Positions 12,607 through 21,902 of a stretch of 64,000 bases of DNA are shown here, piece by piece. A model generated the notes under the pieces. That model searched no databases, had not been told where the DNA came from, and saw nothing but the letters and a program-made list of their open reading frames with translations. This stretch comes from Mimachlamys varia (Eukaryota; Mollusca; Bivalvia; Pectinida; Pectinidae), in contig OX392534.1 of the NCBI GenBank assembly GCA_947623455.1, positions 35,407,426 to 35,471,425 of the forward strand, in the 5' to 3' direction. Each line of letters begins with the position of its first letter. Positions within the stretch are counted from its first letter, which is position 1. Both the position numbers and the translations under genes were made by a program.

Positions 12607-14012
12607 GTTTGTTTCCTTTCGCCTAGAAACAAATAGTACCGCAGCAAAAACATAATAAAGCGTGATACGCTATATGATTACTTTAAGAAATTCCAAAAAA
12701 GGGGAAATATGCACAAGAAATAAAACTATTAAGTTTGGTGTAATAAAACACAAAATCTATAAAGTAGTTTATTCCATTATATTATTCAGTGTATTAGAAT
12801 TCAGGGATATGATTTATTCATGATACTTTAGATTGATTTGTGATACACTCGTGTAATATTTCGCCCATTTAACTTTTAAGGATCCTGTACCGTAAAAATA
12901 ACCATAAATTTTTTAAATAATTTTTTTATTTTTGCATTTTATGTTGTTCTTTTCTTTTGATATTTGATTGCTTGAATAAGCCATGAAAATGAGAAGATGA
13001 GTTGTTCCAGTGCATGTATAATGAAAATCAAAAATCATAGTCATACAAAATTGGGATAATCTCCACTAAGAAAAAAGACGTTATGGTTTTATACGTCTCT
13101 GCTTAAAGGATATAAAAAAGATTTTACAAATTTGTCACGTTAACTTTTCGTCTATCAGTATCAAATGCATGTTAACGTTGTTAAGGTTTTATTTATTCGG
13201 TATGAATAATAAATGAACAGGAGATACTGCAAATATTTCATCCTCTGGTCAGAAACGTATACATATTTAAACTTGGTTTATAATACATATTATAAGTCTC
13301 TGTTTTGGTCAATGCTCTCTTAAACAATAATTATATTCAGTAATGTGGTGATAGAAATATTTAAGCATTAAAAACTGACTTTCATAGAGAATAAACAAAT
13401 ATTAAACTACACTTTTCAAATTTAAAAAAATATAAATTAGCTCAAATAGGGACATATGTGCTCAAATAATGTATCTGTATCAAGTACTATTGTTCAATGA
13501 ATAGAACAGCCACTGTCTCTGGACGTTCAATGGTATAATGATGACGTCAGCAATCGGTTAATGGCATTCATGACCATATGAATGCCATGTGAAATTGACA
13601 GGGCTATGGTAAATATTAGTGCAATGATCATGAACGCATTTGTCCTATTTCATTTTATATTTTTTACATTGCAATGTTATATTTTTTCAATGATGAATCT
13701 AGATATTTTTTAGTCGTTTGGTCGACTTATACATGTAGCTAGATATCTACACAGAGCCTTTATACGTCTCTGATCTACATTGTACATGTCAAAATTCGTT
13801 TCGGGAGTGTTCATTTTCTATTCTTCTGCAGCTCAGTGACACCAGAAACGCTATTTCAATCTCTGTATAGCTCATTATAAATTGTGTGCAATTAACTCGA
13901 ACTATAACTTTTTTTGTCTGTTGACGTATCACATATACACGTCCCTGGTTAACGGTCACGCATCCTTAAGTTAAGACATGCGCGCTATCCTTCAGGGTCA
14001 CATCACCGCAAC
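12607..14012. other. Intergenic space between divergent LRGUK and TUFM
   Basis: LRGUK runs leftward from 12606 and TUFM rightward from 14013, so this 1.4 kb holds both promoters. It is AT-rich with no ORF of note. A short palindrome (atggcattcat...atgaatgccat) lies near 13562-13590. No TATA box is obvious. The last 80 bases before TUFM are GC-richer than the rest. Confidence 0.6.
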
Positions 14013-14412
14013 ATGGCGTCGATTATTACCCGTCAAATTCTCTGCGACCGGCTTCTGACCTCCAAATTATCACTTTGCAAAAGAACTTTATCATTATCGA
14101 GCATTCTTTTTCAAAAGCCTCCAGCTCCGGGACAGAAAAAAGTATACACACGAGAAAAACCACATTTGAACATCGGCACCATTGGGCACGTGGACCACGG
14201 AAAGACAACACTGACAGCCGCTATCACCAAAGTCCTTTCGGAAAAAAAAGGCGCAAAGTTCCTTAAATATGATGACATCGACCGAGCACCCGAAGAGAAG
14301 AAGCGAGGGATTACCATCAACACTGCTACAGTGGAATATAATACAGAAAAACGTCATTATGGTCACATTGATTGTCCGGGTCACGCCGATTACATAAAAA
14401 ACATGATCACAG
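14013..14412 (+). CDS. TUFM: Mitochondrial elongation factor Tu, exon 1
   Basis: EF-Tu delivers aminoacyl-tRNA to the mitochondrial ribosome in a GTP-dependent way. Exon 1 encodes residues 1-133 plus one base. Residues 1 to about 38 are basic and hydroxylated with almost no acidic residues, as expected of a mitochondrial transit peptide. The G domain starts with [21 protein letters not shown]-loop GHVDHGKT at 58-65, switch I RGITI at 98-102 and DCPGH at 120-124. The ATG is in ACATGG context. The exon ends ACAG|GTACGG in phase 1, in the middle of the conserved NMITGTAQMD run, which resumes at 25608. Overlapping ORFs in other frames at 14026-14435 are shadows. Confidence 0.97.
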
Positions 14413-14587
14413 GTACGGTATTGACGAGAGGTCACGTTACCTAATTTGACGAATTATGAAAATCGTTGTTTATCAATGAATAACTGAATGAATCCGATTG
14501 CAGGGATCACTCTTGGGCGAGATTTGGGGATTTTTACCCATATTTTTCCTGAAAATCTCATTAAAATTTCAAAATAGTATTACATTA

Positions 14588-14613
14588 TAACGTCGGTCGG
14601 GGTATTATCGGAC
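14588..14613 (+). repeat. Left terminal inverted repeat of the pogo-like element
   Basis: A 26-bp sequence starting TAACGTCGGTCGGGGTATTA, identical in inverse to 21322-21347. Its inner end, GGGGTATTATCGGAC, recurs inside the element. Confidence 0.92.
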
Positions 14614-14618
14614 GCAGC

Positions 14619-15003
14619 CAATTATCGGACAAGCCAATCAAAACCGTTATAATTAATTACTCCGATGCATCGATGTATAATCGATTCCGGTATTTATAAC
14701 TTTGACCTTTTCCCGCCATACCAGGAAAACTTGAAAAGTGGTGTTTGACGATCAGGTAAAAAAAAATGCAGAAATTAATCTTCTTGCCGAGATATTTTCA
14801 CTTCCGGTTGACAAATACTAATAAGTGACGTCATCGGATACAATTATTACCAAAATGTCGCTTACATTTCATACAAAACAATGTTCAAAATGCATGTAAA
14901 AACAAACTCTCAGCTGTTATCTAGCGTCTTGTAAGCGTTACAACACTGATGAACGTTGTATAGACGATTTTGTACAGTGATCAGATTAAGGGTATTATCG
15001 GAC
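14619..15003 (+). promoter_or_regulatory. Left subterminal TTATCGGAC motifs (putative transposase sites)
   Basis: TTATCGGAC follows the TIR copy at 14622-14630 (within CCAATTATCGGACAAGCC) and again at 14995-15003 (within AGGGTATTATCGGACAC). Mirror copies sit near the right end at 21123-21156. The symmetry suggests transposase-binding sites; binding itself is inference. Confidence 0.6.
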
Positions 15004-15589
15004 ACAAAATTTCTGAATCGTTGATGTTCTTCATAACACTGAACGCACATTTATGTTCATCAGATGGGCACAAATAGTAAAATGCTATAACATACCAACG
15101 TAGACCGTCTTTGAGGCATATAATTAATACAAGCCTGTATATATACAAAATTTGTAACAGCAAGCTTTTCACTGGAATTTCAATCTGTAATTAACGTTTC
15201 ATGTCAATACATAACCAGGAAGTACACTAGATTTAAGGGGCGTGGCATATTCAAGCCATCCTATGTATACTTGCACCTTGCATGTTTTGTATCGGCCACA
15301 TTATAATTAGGCCTATCTGATGGTTGTCAGAGGGATCATTCAATAGGCCCAAGTACAGTATTTAAAATAATAATTAAAGTAAGGTTCAGTAAATCACATT
15401 CTTATTTCATTTTACTCTTTCTTCCAAAGCCAGAATTACATACATGTACATGTAAAGTTCCGCTACGTTCCTCCCTCCTTTTCTCAACCTTCTTCGCCCC
15501 CGAAGACATATACAACCATATATATTTACAAGTTTGTATATCCCAATGCTAAGCGAACTCTCAATGCTTTAAACAAGGGTTGGCAAGCC

Positions 15590-15705
15590 CGCCAATTTTG
15601 TAACAGGAGAAGGAGAAAATGTAGCATCCAGACCGGGGTTCGAACCCCGGACCTTCCGAACTCTAGACGAACACTCTGCTAACTGAGCTACCTGCATGGT
15701 CGCCG
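15590..15705 (-). mobile_element. tRNA-derived SINE nested in the transposon
   Basis: The minus strand carries a good A box (TAGCTCAGTTAGCAGAG) and a perfect B box (GGTTCGAACCC) at tRNA-like spacing, followed by a non-tRNA tail (CTGGATGCTACATTTTCTCC). The anticodon arm does not form a clean tRNA, so I call it a SINE head rather than a tRNA gene. Confidence 0.75.
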
Positions 15706-16470
15706 ATGATCGACCCAGTTCCGCTACATATGAATAATTCACGTTTAATATTCTGCCCTGAAATTCCACATATTTTTTCCTTTGTTTTTCCAATTTTCTC
15801 CATTGAATCTCAGCCCTATAATTACAATTCCATGCCAAGTTTGATCCTAAAAATGAACAAATACAGATATTTACACCTCTCCCTTCTTGTGCTTAGTAAA
15901 CTCTGACTGCGAATATATTACCGTATACGCAGTGAAAAAAGGCTCAGCGGATTGCTATTTGTTCAAATATGGCGTCGTTCACGCTTCAGAAAAATAAGTA
16001 TTCGCTGTCGGCCATTGTTTGGTTCCTACAATATTTTGAAACATGGAACATATATGGAATCAATTTATTTTGATTAAACAATAAATTGTTTCTAGCAAAC
16101 TTTTGATTCCAAATGATGCGAATTCGAAATTATTTGACGGTAACGCAAACATGGCGGCGCCCTGCAGTTGTGACGTCTTGACGTCGGACCGCGTCACAAC
16201 CAGATCACTGTGTCAATGCGTGTACATAACGACTGTTATAAATAAAGAAATAAATTCGACTAGAAATATTATCTAATACCATATTAACATATGATGTTAT
16301 GAAGAAAAATAGTGTTGTTCACAGTGTATTTTCTCAATCTGCCAATATATTGATGAAATCCAATGGGATTATATTATCTTAGCAACCACGGCCGTCGTAG
16401 TTACCATCTTAGCAACCCGCTTTGAATGCTTTTTTCTTCGTAAAGCACTTGGAAATTAATAATGGTGTAA

Positions 16471-16632
16471 ATATAAGGATTGTACCTCATTTTGACTGCT
16501 ATACGGAAGTATGCCCGCAGTTGGCAACGAACATATTCACTATGGAGCGCTAACGCACCCCATAGAATATGTTCGTTGCCAACTGCGGGCATACTACCGT
16601 ATACGCAGTCAAAATGAGGTACAATCCTTATA
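16471..16632. repeat. 162-bp near-perfect palindrome upstream of the transposase
   Basis: Two arms of about 72 bp are inverted copies (left tatgcccgcagttggcaacg, right cgttgccaactgcgggcata) around a short centre (gcgctaacgc). The outer ends ataaggattgtacc/ggtacaatccttat also match. It ends about 90 bp before the transposase ORF. The inner phrase accgtatacgcagt also occurs once at about 15921, so it is probably a fold-back MITE rather than part of the original transposon. Confidence 0.88.
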
Positions 16633-16723
16633 TAAAACTATTTGAACAGGCATAATGTTAAAATAAAGTAAAACACAGAACGGTTTCAGCAGTCCACATG
16701 TTTTAATAGCAGAGGCTGTATAG

Positions 16724-18892
16724 GTGAACAGAAATAATACAAATAAAAATGTGTTGCGAGCTGTTTCAAGGCAATCTGGTATTTATTGTAGGAGTTCCAT
16801 TATGTCTAATACCAAAAAACATCGAAGGACCTGGGCCGAGGAGAGCATGCAGAGGGCTCTTGATTTTTATAAATTGGAGTCCTCTGCTGGACACAAAATT
16901 TCTATTAGAAATGTGGCAGAGGAATACGGTGTCCCTAAGTCGACACTGAGTGACCGCATCACCGGTCGTGTTTCCAGCGACCCTGGCATCCGTCCTGGTC
17001 CCCGCCCTACTATCTCAATCCAGGGAGAGCAGAGCCTGGTAGAATATATTAAAGTTTGCACTCAAATAGGTTTTGGCAGGACCAAACAGCAAATTCTATC
17101 CATTGTTGGGGACATAGTGAGGGAGGGGGATATCAAGAACAAGTTTGTTGATGGTAGACCTGGCAATGACTGGTGGCTAGGTTTCATAAAAAGATGGCCA
17201 GAAGTACGTTTATGTAGCCCCCAGTCATTGTCACGTGATCGTGCCATCGCGTTGAACCCAAATGTTGTAAAAAACTACTTTGCCATGCTGGGAGATATTT
17301 TAGATAAGTACGGTCTTAAAAACAAGCCTGAGCGTATTTTCAATGCTGACGAGACGGGTATGCCTCTTGACCACAAGCCACCTAAAATTGTAAAGGTGGC
17401 TGGTCAAGATGCGCATACCCAGACAAGTGGCAACAAAAGTAATATTACAGTTGTTGCATGCGCGTCAGCTTCTGGGCTCTTGATACCTCCCCAGGTAATT
17501 TTTCAGGGGAAAAGGGGGATGGATCAAACCATGTTCCAGGGGATGCCACCTGGAACAAGGGTTTGTATCAGCCCTAATGGGTGGATCGACTCTGAACTGT
17601 TTGAAACCTGGGTAACAGAGCATTTTTTAAAACATATCCCAGCTGTTAGACCAGTGTTGTTGCTGATAGATGGACACAGCACTCATGTTAGACTGGATGT
17701 GGTGAGAAAGTGTAAAGAGAATGGCATTATTCTCTTTGCACTTCCCCCCCATACCACTCACAAACTGCAGCCACTAGACCGGGGTTGTTTCAAGCCATTG
17801 AAAGAGCATTACAAAAAAGAATGCAAAGATTTCATGGAGAAAAACCCTGGTCGAGTGGTTAGCCGCTTTGTGTTTGGAAAGCTATTTGGTGCAGTCTACA
17901 CAAAGAGTCTGTGTCCATCTACCATCATAAATGCATTTTCGAAATGTGGAGTTTTCCCATTTGCGCCACAGGTTGTCTTGGCATCTGATGATATGGCGCC
18001 ATCGTTAGTTGGCAACACTGCCATTAACATATCAAGTGTTGCTGATGTCACCAAGGCACTGAAGGTTATCGGAATATTTGGTCCATCCGAGTCTCTGTCC
18101 GCAACCTCCCTCTCTCAGTCTCCAGTGGCTTCTGCTAACATTGAACTAGATTCTCCCTCAATTATCACCACTCAGACTGTGGAATTCCAAGGTGAAGATG
18201 CCGTCACCATGATCACCACTCAGGCTGAGGTACACGAGTACCGAGAAGAAAATTCCAGCTTCGTCCCTTCATCCCTTCCAGTCTCCCCAGTAATGTCTTC
18301 AAGCTGTCCCGATATCAGTGAGCACCTCATTCCTGTATCTCCAGAGATGTCTCCTATCATCAGGAAACCCCTCGGCCTCAGTGCAGTGGACCAAGTACTT
18401 AACACCAGCGTTAGTAATTTGATGGAGAAGGCAAAGGAGGCCGTTTCTACAACAAAGAAAAGAAAGGTAATAATATGTGCAAGGGCGTTGACTGAGGATC
18501 AATGGTTGCAGCAGGCAGAGGAGCAGGAAAGAAAGAAGAAGAAAGAGGAAGAAGATAAGGAAAACAGGAAAGTTGCTAGAGATGAAAAGAAAAAAGAGAA
18601 GGAAGCAGAGAAGAAGAGAAAGGAAGAAGAGAGAAAAAGAAAGACAGAGGAGCGAAAGAAAAAGACAGCAAGCAAGAAAAAGAGAAGAAATGATGTCACC
18701 TTAGAGAGAGATGATGATGCAGAGTGCACTCATTGTGGTGGAAGCTTCCTGGAGGATGACCGGGAGGGGATGGACAGAATGTGGGTCAGTTGCGACCACT
18801 GCAAGGCATGGATGCATGGGGATGAGTGTCTTCCTCTAGGTTTTACCGTACAGGAGGGCGAGGCATTCGTGTGTCCTGCATGCAAGCCGTGA
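16724..18892 (+). CDS. Pogo/Tigger-like DDE transposase with C-terminal PHD-like finger
   Basis: A single uninterrupted 722-codon frame. The likely start is the internal Met 27 (16802, MSNTKKHRRTW), because residues 1-26 have no family look. A pipsqueak-type helix-turn-helix spans about 35-82 (ISIRNVAEEYGVPKSTLSDR) and a CENP-B/Tc5-like region about 100-175 (includes WWLGFIKRWPEV). The DDE_1 catalytic core is about 180-415, with D209 (NADETG), D316 (LLLIDGHSTH) and D352 (LQPLDRGCF), spacing DD35D. Then come a Ser/Pro-rich linker, a Lys/Glu-rich coil or NLS at about 600-660, and a C4HC3 finger at 668-720 (C668, C671, C690, C693, H698, C702, C717, C720). All catalytic and zinc residues are present and there is no frameshift, so it may be active. 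It lies in the middle of the TIR-bounded element; the HIRAN gene follows 1.6 kb downstream. Confidence 0.93.
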   Translation: MNRNNTNKNVLRAVSRQSGIYCRSSIMSNTKKHRRTWAEESMQRALDFYKLESSAGHKISIRNVAEEYGVPKSTLSDRITGRVSSDPGIRPGPRPTISIQGEQSLVEYIKVCTQIGFGRTKQQILSIVGDIVREGDIKNKFVDGRPGNDWWLGFIKRWPEVRLCSPQSLSRDRAIALNPNVVKNYFAMLGDILDKYGLKNKPERIFNADETGMPLDHKPPKIVKVAGQDAHTQTSGNKSNITVVACASASGLLIPPQVIFQGKRGMDQTMFQGMPPGTRVCISPNGWIDSELFETWVTEHFLKHIPAVRPVLLLIDGHSTHVRLDVVRKCKENGIILFALPPHTTHKLQPLDRGCFKPLKEHYKKECKDFMEKNPGRVVSRFVFGKLFGAVYTKSLCPSTIINAFSKCGVFPFAPQVVLASDDMAPSLVGNTAINISSVADVTKALKVIGIFGPSESLSATSLSQSPVASANIELDSPSIITTQTVEFQGEDAVTMITTQAEVHEYREENSSFVPSSLPVSPVMSSSCPDISEHLIPVSPEMSPIIRKPLGLSAVDQVLNTSVSNLMEKAKEAVSTTKKRKVIICARALTEDQWLQQAEEQERKKKKEEEDKENRKVARDEKKKEKEAEKKRKEEERKRKTEERKKKTASKKKRRNDVTLERDDDAECTHCGGSFLEDDREGMDRMWVSCDHCKAWMHGDECLPLGFTVQEGEAFVCPACKP

Positions 18893-19064
18893 ATCTTGCT
18901 ACATATCTTAGTACCCAAACTGAAAAACAATGATTAAGGCAATAATATACCATCATCTAATTTAGTTTTCAATTGCTTGTAAAGATACTAAATATATCCC
19001 AATTCATGTTCAAAATTCATCAAAGATGAATACATTCTATTTCTAATTGATACTTTGTTAATGA

Positions 19065-19400
19065 TAAACAATGTGACAGTGATAGTTAATGTACAGATTT
19101 GAGTGTAGCAAGATGATCAGTTGTTTGTTCAGGCGGCATGATATTTGTCACCTACTATTTCAATTACTTTGGTGACATAGATATTGGTACAGACAATCAA
19201 GTTATTTAATATGGACATGATATTTCTGCTTACAAGTCCATGGTATGAAATATATAAAAGATACATGTAATGAATTAATACATTGTTTATAATATATAAA
19301 CACTGTGACCCTGATAGTTTAATGAATTGATGTATAGTATTTAATAATTAATTATAGGTGATCAGGTGATTGACTGTCTGAGGCGGCATGAAACCAGACA
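19065..19400 (+). repeat. Partial direct duplication between transposase and HIRAN gene
   Basis: Two related segments, about 19065-19150 and 19295-19400, share aaacA-TGTGAC, GATAGTT, GATCAG-TG-TTG and GGCGGCATGA, followed by a CACCT block. They are diverged and non-coding, so this is an old local duplication inside the transposon. Confidence 0.55.
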
Positions 19401-20525
19401 CCTTTCTGTTTTTTTCTGTAAATTTTCTTCATTTTTTTCATATTGTACCTCATTGTGTGGATTTAATTTTCAATGAAAGTGTATTTAAATTAATACCATT
19501 CTCCATCATCCCAGCATGGCAAATTACTTATATCATAGGTTACTGTATCAGCAGCATTTGTCTCATATTTCTTCCCAATCAGTTTAATAGCCAAAGATTT
19601 CTGTATGTTTGATTTGGGCTAAGCCCATCCATACAAACATATACATGTACATGAAGTATATGTTTATTCTTATACAATACTTTATGACTACTCATTTCAA
19701 CTGTTTAAAGTCCATAATTGAGTATTGGTAAAATGAAATTATATGGTACAACAAATGAAATGCCGAGTACAAATGCACAATATACAGCTATACAAATGTC
19801 AATGTTGAATATAGGAATTGGTGTGACTATTCAGAGTGAAACAAGTGTTAAATTCAGCATTTTTTTCGAATTCATGCATTAGTTGGGTATGCCAGTATAA
19901 AATACAGAGGATAATCATGGATGTTTAACTTTTTCTTCATTTTGGTCTACTTTTTTTATTCTTCACTTCGGTCCATGCATAAGCAATTGGAACATTACAA
20001 TTGCAATACAGAAATTCCCCTGCGCCTTGTGTAGTACACCAGTAAAATACTTCCTGGTCCTAAGATGGCGTTGTACTTACCAGTAAGATAATATAACGCA
20101 TGTAGACTCCTGATACCGTTCGTCATTTCAGTATAGATATAAATCAGCATCTACACTTTTTTCTGTACCTGAAAAATAGAACATAGTTTAATTAGAGATG
20201 ACATCTCTGACAACTGATACAAACTATACACAATGTTACAATTTTCACGTTTCTCCTCAATCCAAACAATTGTTTACATTTTCTGAAAAAAGCTATTTTA
20301 ATAAAACAAAACTTTCAGAACTTAACTAAAATTTGGCAGAGTATACGTATAAAAGGTTGATTTTTTTTCAACTCGGCCTTCATGAAGTTATTCTATATAT
20401 AGCTACTTCAGCAAAGATTAAAGCGATTGTCATAAATTCAAAACCTTAAGGCTTGACAATTTTTTTTCATTATTGCAGATGCAATAACAATATCATTATT
20501 CTCGTTTTTGTAGATCTATATCACT

Positions 20526-20909
20526 ATGAAGACAATAAAGATAATGTCTGTTTATGCGGTGGGAATGCACCATTTTGGGTCCCGTTCACTTACGGTTAAT
20601 CAGGTGTATACAGTCAATCTGGACAACAATAACAGATACGACTCAAATGCATTAGCTATTAAGATGAACGGTGAGACTGTGGGATACCTCAGACGTCAGG
20701 ATGTGAAAGTTTTGGCCTCCATAGTAAGAGCTGGCTTTGTGAACGATTCTGTTGGTATGCGGCTCAAGCCTAAATTTGAGCCAATTGTTAGGAACCGCAA
20801 GCAAGGGCCCGAGCAGCGGTGTAACATAGAATTCCTTTGCCACGAGTCTGATGTCTCTGCAGTCATGGATCAGCTGAAGCAGTCTAATCTGCATGCTTTT
20901 CTCGAGTAA
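20526..20909 (+). CDS. Small HIRAN-domain protein carried by the transposon
   Basis: A 127-codon frame, closed by TAA. Residues 8-75 read as a HIRAN domain: a first strand region YAVGMHHFG, then YTVNLDNNNRYDSNALAI, then GETVGYLRRQDVKVLASIV. The RYDSNA and VGYLRR blocks match the family's NPYDxNAI and GHIPR-type core. HIRAN domains, as in HLTF and Rad5, bind free 3' ends of single-stranded DNA. No helicase or RING domain follows, so this is a stand-alone module, and the remaining 50 residues are unrecognised. A good acceptor (tttttgtag, ending at 20513) lies just 5' of the ATG, so an untranslated first exon is likely. It lies inside the TIRs, 440 bp from the right end, in the transposase orientation. 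Residue 7 (Met) is an alternative start. Confidence 0.8.
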   Translation: MKTIKIMSVYAVGMHHFGSRSLTVNQVYTVNLDNNNRYDSNALAIKMNGETVGYLRRQDVKVLASIVRAGFVNDSVGMRLKPKFEPIVRNRKQGPEQRCNIEFLCHESDVSAVMDQLKQSNLHAFLE

Positions 20910-21122
20910 ACCATGCATGCACGTGGTTTCCTCACCGGAAGTGATGACGCTTAGGGAGGGCTCCTTTAGAATCATTATTTTGGATATTGTTTTTTTTATT
21001 AAACTGATTTTTTTTGTACATCAATAAGATTTCATGATGTTCTAAATACAATAAGTTCAATTTTGTGCTGATATTTTGAACTTAAATTGTCTGAAAATAT
21101 ATTTTTTAAAAAGTCCTTTTTT

Positions 21123-21156
21123 GTCCGATAATTGGCTGAGCTGTCCGATAATACCC
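21123..21156 (-). promoter_or_regulatory. Right subterminal TTATCGGAC motifs
   Basis: Two inverted copies, GTCCGATAATTGGCTGAG and CTGTCCGATAATACCC, mirror the left-end arrangement GGGTATTATCGGAC followed by CAGCCAATTATCGGAC. They start about 190 bp inside the right TIR. Confidence 0.6.
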
Positions 21157-21321
21157 ATAGTAAAGGTCAAGGTCGTTTATGGTTTTTTGTATGAATAAAC
21201 CCTGACATCAACACAATTACGGAACGAAGAAATGTTTATCAGGGTCGACATTATTAATTGCAACAACAATAGTATTATTTACATTGATAAACATGAATTT
21301 ATAAGCGATTTTCTATAAAGT

Positions 21322-21347
21322 GTCCGATAATACCCCGACCGACGTTA
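21322..21347 (-). repeat. Right terminal inverted repeat of the pogo-like element
   Basis: 26 bp ending ATACCCCGACCGACGTTA, the exact inverse of 14588-14613, followed by TA. Confidence 0.92.
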
Positions 21348-21902
21348 TATAGAAAATCTCATAGAAATTTTACTAATCTCATAAAATACTTTAAATTCTC
21401 CCATAGGTTTTAAGAGCCAGAATTATCCCTGGATTGATATCAGTTTAACAACTTTTTTCTGATATTTTTGTTACATTATTTTCTACTGTGTGTTACTTAT
21501 ATTAAAACAATACAAAGTGTACTCATGAATAACACAATATTTATTCTTGCATTGGGATAAGAGAGGTTTTAGATAAGTCTGTCTAACAGGTGTGGTGTCC
21601 CATCTTCACACCAATGATCCTCCCATATATACACTACATGTATATAGCTATAGGAGTAAGATACATTATTGTCATAAATGTTAATTATTGTAATGGCACA
21701 ATTCCTGCACATCATGAAATGATCATGAACATTCAAACCAATATATTACCCCGCCGATAACCATTGATCTAGAGAATCTTCTGATAACATTATAAGGTAA
21801 TTGAATTATCTTATTTCGAAAAATAGAATCAGCACAAGTTTCCTCAAATATGATCAATCTTTAAATTTTGAGAGCTGAAGTGTTAGTAGCATATAGTATG
21901 TA

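Larger units (their letters stand above)
14588..21347 (+). mobile_element. 6.76-kb pogo/Tigger-like DNA transposon with a HIRAN passenger gene
   Basis: It is bounded by perfect 26-bp terminal inverted repeats (14588-14613 and 21322-21347), with TA directly outside both ends (14586-14587 and 21348-21349), the target duplication expected of Tc1/mariner-pogo elements. In order it holds: subterminal TTATCGGAC motifs, a nested tRNA-type SINE (15590-15705), a 162-bp palindrome (16471-16632), the DDE transposase (16724-18892), an internal direct repeat, a HIRAN-domain gene (20526-20909) and a second set of subterminal motifs. It sits in TUFM intron 1 in the sense direction. The long open transposase frame and the perfect TIRs suggest a fairly recent insertion. 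The family name is inferred from the transposase domains. Confidence 0.88.

Noticed and set aside
15590..15705. Possible tRNA gene on the minus strand (good A and B boxes)
   Set aside because: The anticodon arm and acceptor stem do not close, and a non-tRNA tail follows; better explained as a SINE head.
18499..18729. Minus-strand ORF rich in Ser and Phe
   Set aside because: Antisense of the Lys/Glu-rich part of the transposase.
20652..20975. Minus-strand ORF of 107 codons
   Set aside because: Overlaps the HIRAN frame on the other strand and shows no domain; shadow.
14588..21347. TUFM interrupted and therefore a pseudogene
   Set aside because: The transposon lies wholly within an intron; exons 1 and 2 join in frame at G|GA with good splice sites and all GTPase motifs are intact.
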